The notes below the pieces were generated by a model, which did no database searches, had not been told where the DNA came from, and saw only the letters and a list, made by a program, of their open reading frames with translations. From Arachnia rubra (lineage in GTDB: Bacteria > Actinomycetota > Actinomycetes > Propionibacteriales > Propionibacteriaceae): a stretch of DNA of 64,000 bases. Shown here piece by piece: positions 9,234-15,776 of the stretch. Position numbers and translations under genes: made by a program. The DNA is taken from positions 2,294,001 to 2,358,000 of the forward strand of contig NZ_AP024463.1 of assembly GCF_019973735.1 (NCBI RefSeq), written 5' to 3'. Each line of letters begins with the position of its first letter. Within the stretch, counting starts at the first letter, position 1.

Positions 9234-9251
9234 GATCCGCAAATGCGGATC
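9234..9251. repeat. 8-bp inverted repeat GATCCGCA-AA-TGCGGATC
   Basis: An 18-nt element, GATCCGCAAATGCGGATC, has perfect 8-bp arms around AA. It begins 4 nt after the tenA stop and lies 92 bp before the binding-protein start at 9343. It has no T-run, so it is a poor terminator. Its position in the leader of the transport operon makes an operator plausible. It does not match the DtxR/IdeR consensus I know, so the regulator is unknown. Confidence 0.5.
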
Positions 9252-9342
9252 AGATGAGTACTCTTTGCCGCAGAAGTCATATAGATTATCTTCAACCTCC
9301 GCATCTGGTGGATCTTCCAGTCACGCTCTCCAAGGGAATCTC

Positions 9343-10509
9343 ATGGCTTTCCAGAAACTCGGCACCTCCCTATCCGCCCTCGCTCTGGCCGCGCTGCTGG
9401 CGCTGTCCGCATGTGGGTCGAACGGCCCCGCCACCTCGTCCTCCGCACCTGGCTCTCCGGCAACGATGGCGTCACAGTCTGGCTCCCCTCGTGTGGTCGA
9501 TGACGAACTGGGGCAGGTGACGGTACCGGCGGAGTCTAACCGCATCGCGACCACCGCCCCGGCCTACACCACGGCCGTCCTGCTGCTCGGCGGCGCCGAC
9601 AAGCTCGTCGCCCTGGAGGACAACTATGGGAAGAACGAGTGGATCAAAGGCAAGTACCCGCAACTGGCGAATCTTCCCGTCGTCTTCTCGGGGAACGAGG
9701 TCAACATGGAGGAGCTCCTGAAGCAGAGTCCCGACCTGGTGGTCTACGCGAACCGCTATGGGGAGAACAACCTCAGGCAGCTCCAGGACCTAGATATCGC
9801 AGCGGTCTCCAGTCCCAAGGGCAGTGACAAGGAGGGAAACAAGATCGACCAGCTGCGGGCCCGGCAGGTCTATCTGGGTGAGGTCATCGGCGGTGTGCAG
9901 CTGGACAAGGCCAACAAGTACTCGCAGGAGTATCTGGCGATCAAGTCCGAGATCGAGGCCAAGACGGCGAGCATCCCGGAGTCGGAACGTCCCACGGTCG
10001 TGCAGCTCTCCGGCGCGGGCGATTCCCTGCAGGCCAACAACGGCTCCGCCATCGGCCAGGAGCTCATCACCCTCGCGGGCGGCGTCAATGCCGGAGTTGG
10101 TGCGACGGGTGAGTCCAAGGGACCGTCTGGCCAGACGAAGATCGACCCGGAGCAGCTCCTCAGCTGGGATCCCGAACTGTTGCTGGTTGACAGCGCCCAG
10201 ATCAGGGACACCATCACGTCCGATTCAACGTTCTCGGGTCTGAAAGCGGTGAAGAACAACAACATCATCGTCATCCCGAAGGGCGCCATGGCCTGGGCTT
10301 ACAACGGCCCCGAAGAATACCTCAACATGTACTTCTTCGCCAAGGCAGTTCACCCAGAGCTGTTCAAGGACATCGACATGGAGGCCAAGACGAAGGCCTT
10401 CTACAAGGAATACTTCGGCTTCGATCTGGATGAGGCCGACCTCAAGCATCTTTTCGGCCTCTCTGATGGGCAGAGCGTCGAGGACGTCTTCAGCTTCCAC
10501 CGAAGCTGA
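9343..10509 (+). CDS. Iron-complex-type ABC transporter substrate-binding lipoprotein
   Basis: The 388-residue lipoprotein has the signal peptide MAFQKLGTSLSALALAALLA and lipobox LSAC|G, so it should be tethered outside the membrane. A Ser/Pro/Ala linker follows, then a TroA/FepB-type periplasmic-binding fold with VVDDELGQVTVP, RIATTAPAYTTAVLLLGG, SPDLVVYANRYGE and the late LSWDPELLLVDSAQI segment. The family binds ferric siderophores, haem or cobalamin; the sequence does not decide which. The start at 9343, behind CAAGGGAATCTC, gives a proper signal peptide. It is followed by permease and ATPase genes. The tenA-to-lipoprotein gap of 112 bp suggests its own promoter. Confidence 0.88.
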   Translation: MAFQKLGTSLSALALAALLALSACGSNGPATSSSAPGSPATMASQSGSPRVVDDELGQVTVPAESNRIATTAPAYTTAVLLLGGADKLVALEDNYGKNEWIKGKYPQLANLPVVFSGNEVNMEELLKQSPDLVVYANRYGENNLRQLQDLDIAAVSSPKGSDKEGNKIDQLRARQVYLGEVIGGVQLDKANKYSQEYLAIKSEIEAKTASIPESERPTVVQLSGAGDSLQANNGSAIGQELITLAGGVNAGVGATGESKGPSGQTKIDPEQLLSWDPELLLVDSAQIRDTITSDSTFSGLKAVKNNNIIVIPKGAMAWAYNGPEEYLNMYFFAKAVHPELFKDIDMEAKTKAFYKEYFGFDLDEADLKHLFGLSDGQSVEDVFSFHRS

Positions 10510-10545
10510 TCCAGCGATGACCACGCTGAGCGGGCGGAGACCCCG

Positions 10546-11481
10546 GTGAAGTCCCGGGACCACCGCCCGGCCCCCTTCTGGCTCGTCTTCGCTCTCGCAC
10601 TGGCAGCGCTGACCGCTATCGTCGCCGTCTCCTTCCTGGTGGGCCGCTATGCGATCGACCCTTGGGAGGCCGTGCGCATCATGGCCTCAAGGTTTCTCGC
10701 CGTGGAGCACACCTGGCGGGAGCTTGACGCCAAGGTGGTCTGGGAGGTGCGCTGGCCCAGGACCCTGATGGCGGTGCTGGTCGGGGCGGCGCTGGCCAAT
10801 CTCCTGTCCGGGGCCTTCTCCCCGCTGGTGCCCAGCCTCGCCTTCGGCATGGGTATCCTGGGTGTTCTCCTCGCCTACGCGCTGGCGAGGGTGAAGGGCA
10901 TGACCCCGACGATCATGCTGGTGCTGTCGGGGGTAGTCGTCAGTTCGATCTTCAACGCCGGGGTCTCGATCATGAAGTATCTGGCGGATCCCGAGGATGA
11001 CCTGCCCGCTATCACCTTCTGGCTGATGGGTTCCCTGTCCGGGATGCGGTGGGAGAACCTGGCCTTCGCCGCCCCCATCATCGTGGTGGGGCTGGCGGTG
11101 CTCATGGTGATCACCTGGCAGCTGAACCTACTGACGATGGGGGACGCTGAGGCGCGGTCACTGGGCGCCAACGCACAACGGACCCGGCTGATCGCCATCG
11201 TCTGCGCGACGGCGATGACCGCGACTGCGGTGTCACAGAGCGGTGCGATCGGCTGGGTGGGCCTGGTGATCCCCCACATGGCGCGTATCCTCGTCGGCCC
11301 TGACCACCGGAAACTGGTGCCGATTGCGGCCGTGCTGGGCGCGGCGTTCCTGCTGACCATCGACAGCCTGACCCGCACCGTGTCGGAGTCCTCTCTGCCC
11401 CTGTCGATCCCCACCGCACTGGTGGGGGCGCCGTTCTTCGCGATACTCCTGCGGCGTTCCAAAGGGGTGTGGACCCGATGA
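10546..11481 (+). CDS. FecCD-family ABC permease, apparently internally shortened
   Basis: The 311-residue membrane protein is clearly of the FecCD/BtuC family: WEVRWPRTLMAVLVGAALA, ITFWLMGSLSGMRWENL, LGANAQRTRL, then IGWVGLVIPHMARILVGPDH (the EAA-like coupling region) and IPTALVGAPFFAILLRR. Family members continue after VGAALA with a segment of the type SGAxxQxxxxNPLxxPxxLGxxxGA before the next helix. Here VGAALA runs directly into NLLSGAFSPLVPS, so about 30 residues, most of one transmembrane region, appear to be missing in frame. A GTG at 10546 is the start. A ten-codon ATG reading frame (10517-10549) overlaps it and could be a displaced original N-terminus. Function may be impaired. Confidence 0.85.
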   Translation: MKSRDHRPAPFWLVFALALAALTAIVAVSFLVGRYAIDPWEAVRIMASRFLAVEHTWRELDAKVVWEVRWPRTLMAVLVGAALANLLSGAFSPLVPSLAFGMGILGVLLAYALARVKGMTPTIMLVLSGVVVSSIFNAGVSIMKYLADPEDDLPAITFWLMGSLSGMRWENLAFAAPIIVVGLAVLMVITWQLNLLTMGDAEARSLGANAQRTRLIAIVCATAMTATAVSQSGAIGWVGLVIPHMARILVGPDHRKLVPIAAVLGAAFLLTIDSLTRTVSESSLPLSIPTALVGAPFFAILLRRSKGVWTR

Positions 11482-12287
11482 ACCCGGTGCTGCGCGTCAC
11501 AGACGTCGAGTTCGGCTACCACCCAGGCAAGCCCGTCCTGCGAGACATCAGCTTCGAGGTCTCGCCCGGTGAGGTGTTCATCATCCTGGGAGCCAATGGC
11601 TGTGGGAAGTCAACGCTGATGCGCACCATCCTGGGCGAGTGCAAACCCACCTCGGGACGCATCACAGTCGGTGGCGATGACGTGACGTCGCTGGGAGTAA
11701 AGCAGCTGGCGCAGCGGATGGCCATGGTTTTCCAGGACCACTCCGCGCCATTCCCGTTCACGGTCTTGGACGTGGTCAAGATGGGACGCACCCCGCACCT
11801 GCCGCCTTTCGCCTCCCCCACCAAGAAGGACAACGTCATCTGCCTGGAGGCATTGGAGACAGTGGGGCTCAAGGACTTGGCTTTCGAGCCGTACACGCAG
11901 CTCTCCGGCGGCGAGCGGCAGCTGGTCCTGATCGCCCGCGCCCTGGCCCAGCGTACCGGCGTGGTGTTGATGGACGAGCCGACCAGCCACCTCGACTACC
12001 GGAACGCGACCACTGTGATCTCCACCGCGCACACCCTTGCCCACGAGCAGGACAAGGCCGTCGTGATGATCACGCACCTGCCGGATCAGGCGTTCTATTA
12101 TCCATCGCGCGTCGCACTGATGAGGAACGGCCGGTTCTTCGCCTCAGGCCCGAGCGAGGCCGTGCTGACCAGCGAAAACCTCAGCAAGGTCTATGGCATG
12201 GACATGCTGGTCCTGACCGCCTCCGACGAGAATGGCAGACGATACCTGACCTGCCGGCCCGCCCTCAGCGATCCTCACGGCATGTGA
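11478..12287 (+). CDS. FepC-type ABC transporter ATP-binding protein
   Basis: The 269-residue ATPase of the iron-complex importer shows Walker A GANGCGKST, a Q-loop at VFQDHSAPF, the signature LSGGERQLVLIARALA, Walker B VVLMDEPTSHLD and the H-loop MITHLPD. The ATG at 11478 overlaps the permease stop (ATGA); a GTG at 11469 is an alternative start. It energises the transporter formed with the lipoprotein at 9343 and the shortened permease. A strong hairpin terminator follows 8 nt after the stop. Confidence 0.93.
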   Translation: MNPVLRVTDVEFGYHPGKPVLRDISFEVSPGEVFIILGANGCGKSTLMRTILGECKPTSGRITVGGDDVTSLGVKQLAQRMAMVFQDHSAPFPFTVLDVVKMGRTPHLPPFASPTKKDNVICLEALETVGLKDLAFEPYTQLSGGERQLVLIARALAQRTGVVLMDEPTSHLDYRNATTVISTAHTLAHEQDKAVVMITHLPDQAFYYPSRVALMRNGRFFASGPSEAVLTSENLSKVYGMDMLVLTASDENGRRYLTCRPALSDPHGM

Positions 12288-12294
12288 AAGCAAC

Positions 12295-12323
12295 GTGCCC
12301 CGGTCCCTCAGGGACCGGGGCAC
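12295..12323. terminator. 13-bp stem bidirectional terminator
   Basis: GTGCCCCGGTCCC, loop TCA, then GGGACCGGGGCAC form a perfect 13-bp stem. It sits between the convergent ABC ATPase gene (ends 12287) and ppdK (ends 12341). There is no long U-tract, but the stability and position fit termination of both transcripts. Confidence 0.85.
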
Positions 12324-12340
12324 AGGTCGTCCGATGTGGA

Positions 12341-14995
12341 TCAGTCTTCGCGCTGCTTCAGCACCGCCTTGGCCGCGGCGAACCGGGCGATGGGCACGCG
12401 GTACGGGGAGCAGGAGACATAGTTCAACCCGACGGACTGGAAGAACTCCACCGAGTCGGGGTCGCCGCCGTGCTCACCGCAGACACCTGTCTTAAGGTTC
12501 GGTTTGACGGCCCGTCCTTTGGCGACGCCGATCTCAACCAGCTGGCCCACACCGTTCACGTCGATGGACTCGAACGGGTTGCGTTCCAGCACCTTGCTCG
12601 TGACGTACTGGGTGAGGAAGCCGTTCTCCGCGTCGTCCCGGCTGATGCCGATCCCCGTCTGGGTGAGGTCGTTGGTGCCGAAGCTGAAGAAGTCCGCATG
12701 CTCCGCGATCTGGTCCGCGACCAGGGCAGCGCGCGGCAGCTCGATCATCGTGCCGACGGTCACCTCCAGCTGTTTGCCCGCCGCCTCCAGCTCCTCAGCG
12801 ACGGTGCGCTCCACGATCTCGCGTTGCACCTGGAGTTCCCTGGCCAGGGCGACGAGGGGGATCATGATCTCCACGCCGACGGTCTGGCCCTCACGTTCCA
12901 GCACCGCGAGGGCGGCACGGATGATGGCGCGGGTCTGCATGGCGGGGATTTCGGGGTACAGCATCGCCAGGCGGCAGCCACGGGTGCCGAGCATCGGGTT
13001 GAGTTCGTGCAGCCGTTTGACCTGGGCGAGGGTGGCGCGTGCCGCTTCCAGCTCCGAGGGGTCCCCGCCTGTCAATTCGAGGCGCTGCACCAGCAGCGAC
13101 TGCTCCACGAGGTTCGGCAGGAACTCGTGGAGTGGCGGGTCGAGGAGCCGTACCGTCACGGGCAGGCCCTTCATGGCGGTGAAGATCGATTCGAAGTCGG
13201 CCTGCTGCATCGGCAGGATCTCATCGAGAGCGTCTGCGCGGGCCTCCGGCGTTTCAGCGAGGATCATCCGCCGCACCGCAGGCAGGCGGTCGGCAGCCAT
13301 AAACATGTGTTCGGTGCGGCACAGGCCGATGCCCTCCGCACCCAGTTCACGGGCTTTGGATGCGTCCTCGAAGTTGTCGGCGTTGGCGCGGACCCCGAGT
13401 TCCCGGACCTCATCAGCCCAGGTGACCACACGCTGGAAGTCCTCGTTGATACGCGGCGGGATCAGCTCGATGGCCTGGCCGAAAACGTCACCGGTGGAGC
13501 CGTCGAGGGTGATGACCTCGCCCTCCCGGATCACCCTGTCCCCGACGGTGAGGGTGCGCCCCTTCGCATCAATGTGGATGCCGGAGGCGCCCGCGACGCA
13601 GGGTTTGCCCATGCCACGTGCCACCACAGCCGCGTGGGAGGTCATACCGCCATGGGCTGTGAGCACTCCCTGGGCGACGATGACCCCATGGATGTCGTCG
13701 GGTGTGGTCTCGTAGCGCACCAGCACGACCGGCTCGCCACGCCCGCCGCGTTCGGCGGCGGTGTCGGCGTCAAAGACCACCTCGCCGACAGCGGCCCCCG
13801 GGGACGCGGGCAGGCCCTTGGCGATGGGCTTCTCGCTGTGGGAGGGATCGATGGCGGGATGCAGCAGCTGGTCCAGCTGCGCTGGCTCGATCCGCAGCAA
13901 CGCCTCCTCTTTGGTGATGACCCCCTCGTCCACCAGGTCGGAGGCCACCTTCAGCGCTGCCGCGGCGGTGCGTTTGCCGTTCCGGGTCTGCAGCAGGAAC
14001 AGCTTGCCGTTCTCGACGGTGAACTCCATGTCCTGCATGTCACGGTAGTGGGCCTCCATCTTGCGCATGGTGGAGACGAGTTCCTCATAGGCTTCAGGCA
14101 GCACCTCGTTCATCTCCGCAAGCGGCCGCGGGGTGCGGATGCCGGCCACCACATCCTCGCCCTGGGCGTTGACGAGGAACTCGCCATAGAGTTCCTTCGC
14201 GCCGGTCGAGGGGTTCCGGGTGAAGCACACGCCGGTGGCGGAGTCGTCGCCACGGTTCCCGAAGACCATCTGCATGACATTGACAGCCGTGCCCAGGTCG
14301 GAGGGGATGTTGTTCGCGCGGCGGTACACCTCAGCCCGGGGGTTCTGCCAGGAACGGAACACGGCGTTCACGGCCCGGTGCAGCTGCTCGACAGGATCGG
14401 ATGTCCATTCACCACCCAGGTGATCGTTGCTGATCTCCTTGAAGGTGCCGACGAGCTCCTTGAGGTCATCAGGGCCAAGATCGGTGTCGAGTTCGACGCC
14501 ACGCTTGCGTTTCAACTCGGTCAGGGCGTCCTCGTAGGCGTATGCCGGGACGCCCTCGACTACTTCGCCGTACATCTGGATGAAACGCCGGTAGCAGTCC
14601 CAGGCAAAACGCTCATTGCCGGACTCCTCGGCGATGGCCGCCACCGAATCATCGGAGACACCAAGATTGAGGATGGTGTCCATCATCCCGGGCATGGAGA
14701 ACACAGCACCGGAGCGGACCGAGACCAGCAGGGGTTTCTCCGACCCGCCGAGCTTGCATCCTGTGCGTTCTTCCAGCCTGGCCAGGCCGGCGTTGATCTC
14801 GCCGGCCAGTCCATCCGGCCACTCACCGCCCCGCTTCATGGTCTCCACGCACGCCGTGGTGGTGACGGTGAAGGCGTCGGGGACAGGAACCCCGACGCGG
14901 GCCATCTCAGCGACGCCCGCCCCCTTTCCCCCGAGCAGGTTCCGCATGCTCGCGTCACCTTCCGAGAGGTCGTAGATGTAGCGCTTCTCGCTCAT
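12341..14995 (-). CDS. ppdK: Pyruvate, phosphate dikinase
   Basis: PPDK interconverts pyruvate + ATP + Pi and PEP + AMP + PPi, a gluconeogenic or PPi-linked glycolytic step. The 884-residue protein has typical full length: an ATP-grasp domain beginning LLGGKGAGVAEM (residues 20-31) with VSVRSGAVFSMPGMMDT, the phosphohistidine domain with GGMTSHAAVVAR (swivelling His454), and a TIM-barrel PEP/pyruvate domain with GTRGCRLAMLYPE, SFGTNDLTQ and the catalytic TGVCGEHGGDP (Cys839). The start ATG 14995 gives MSEKRYIYDLSEGD. The likely regulator PpsR is encoded at 39818. The gene is monocistronic, with a terminator at 12295. Confidence 0.96.
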   Translation of the reverse strand: MSEKRYIYDLSEGDASMRNLLGGKGAGVAEMARVGVPVPDAFTVTTTACVETMKRGGEWPDGLAGEINAGLARLEERTGCKLGGSEKPLLVSVRSGAVFSMPGMMDTILNLGVSDDSVAAIAEESGNERFAWDCYRRFIQMYGEVVEGVPAYAYEDALTELKRKRGVELDTDLGPDDLKELVGTFKEISNDHLGGEWTSDPVEQLHRAVNAVFRSWQNPRAEVYRRANNIPSDLGTAVNVMQMVFGNRGDDSATGVCFTRNPSTGAKELYGEFLVNAQGEDVVAGIRTPRPLAEMNEVLPEAYEELVSTMRKMEAHYRDMQDMEFTVENGKLFLLQTRNGKRTAAAALKVASDLVDEGVITKEEALLRIEPAQLDQLLHPAIDPSHSEKPIAKGLPASPGAAVGEVVFDADTAAERGGRGEPVVLVRYETTPDDIHGVIVAQGVLTAHGGMTSHAAVVARGMGKPCVAGASGIHIDAKGRTLTVGDRVIREGEVITLDGSTGDVFGQAIELIPPRINEDFQRVVTWADEVRELGVRANADNFEDASKARELGAEGIGLCRTEHMFMAADRLPAVRRMILAETPEARADALDEILPMQQADFESIFTAMKGLPVTVRLLDPPLHEFLPNLVEQSLLVQRLELTGGDPSELEAARATLAQVKRLHELNPMLGTRGCRLAMLYPEIPAMQTRAIIRAALAVLEREGQTVGVEIMIPLVALARELQVQREIVERTVAEELEAAGKQLEVTVGTMIELPRAALVADQIAEHADFFSFGTNDLTQTGIGISRDDAENGFLTQYVTSKVLERNPFESIDVNGVGQLVEIGVAKGRAVKPNLKTGVCGEHGGDPDSVEFFQSVGLNYVSCSPYRVPIARFAAAKAVLKQRED

Positions 14996-15141
14996 TCGCG
15001 TTTATCTCCCTTGATTGTTGCGACAGATCTGCCTAGTCATCCTCCACCTTAGCGGCATTTGACGACAACCCCCCAAAATGCGCAGGGTTACTCTCCCAGA
15101 GATGCACTTGGGATGTCTGGGCACACGGGTAGTCTCGACCC

Positions 15142-15600
15142 ATGCTGAAGCCATTGTCTGGAGTCGCTGGCATGGTGGTCATCATGTCCCTGGCTGCCTG
15201 TACCTCAGGAACCAAGGCTGAGCCTGAGGACCCTGGCTCTGGGGCGACTCCCTCGTCCGGGATATCGCAGCTCGTGAGCCCAGCTCCGGCCTCCACGTCC
15301 TCTTCCTATGTGGTCGTCTCGGAGCCACCGACAGAGCAGATGGATGCCATCCGCGCGGATCTGGAGGCCCGTGGCGTGGCCGGCTCTGAGCTGACGCTGG
15401 TCGAAGCCCGCAAAATCACCTGGAACAACGGCGCTCTCGGATGTCCCCAGCCTGGAGCGCAATACACACAGGCCCTGGTGGACGGCTGGTGGATCCTGGT
15501 GAAGGTGGGCGATACGACCTACGACTACCGCTTCGGCGACAGCTCCTCCCCTATGCTGTGTGAGAACGGCGGGACGTTCGAGTTCATCGCAGACAGCTGA
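15142..15600 (+). CDS. Small secreted lipoprotein of unknown function
   Basis: The 152-residue protein has a signal peptide and lipobox (MSLAAC|TSG), a Pro/Ser/Thr linker to about residue 60, then a compact domain with ITWNNGALGCPQPGAQYTQA and GWWILVKVGDTTYDYR, ending CENGGTFEFI. The CPxPGxxYxQAL-x-GxxIVL-x-YxYR arrangement recurs in small secreted domains of many bacteria, but I cannot give it a function. The two conserved cysteines (in GCPQ and LCENG) could form a disulfide. It is divergent from ppdK and has its own promoter region. A perfect 34-nt palindrome follows at 15677. Confidence 0.8.
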   Translation: MLKPLSGVAGMVVIMSLAACTSGTKAEPEDPGSGATPSSGISQLVSPAPASTSSSYVVVSEPPTEQMDAIRADLEARGVAGSELTLVEARKITWNNGALGCPQPGAQYTQALVDGWWILVKVGDTTYDYRFGDSSSPMLCENGGTFEFIADS

Positions 15601-15676
15601 TCCCCCGTGGCAGGCGCCAAGCACACCGGGCAACCGGGAGCCGCAGGCGATGAAAACAAAGATTAAATAAAATTTG

Positions 15677-15710
15677 AGGGGTGGTCCCGCCGGCCGGCGG
15701 GACCACCCCT
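15677..15710. terminator. Perfect 34-nt palindromic terminator
   Basis: Two 17-nt arms (AGGGGTGGTCCCGCCGG and its exact complement) meet without a loop. On the minus strand the palindrome is followed by CAAATTTTATTTAA, the expected tail for the subtilase gene ending at 15777. It also lies 77 nt after the lipoprotein on the plus strand, so it probably serves both convergent genes. Confidence 0.88.
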
Positions 15711-15776
15711 GTTGATTTTCGATTCTCCCTTCCCAGCGCAGAGCCCTGGGACAGGCCTTGCGCAGGACGGTCTCGC

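Noticed and set aside
9234..9251. Iron box of the DtxR/IdeR type
   Set aside because: GATCCGCAAATGCGGATC does not resemble the TTAGGTTAG-type consensus.
12284..15052. A 922-codon plus-strand open frame opposite ppdK
   Set aside because: It is the exact antisense of a well-conserved enzyme, rich in His/Gly/Gln without any domain, as expected in high-GC DNA.
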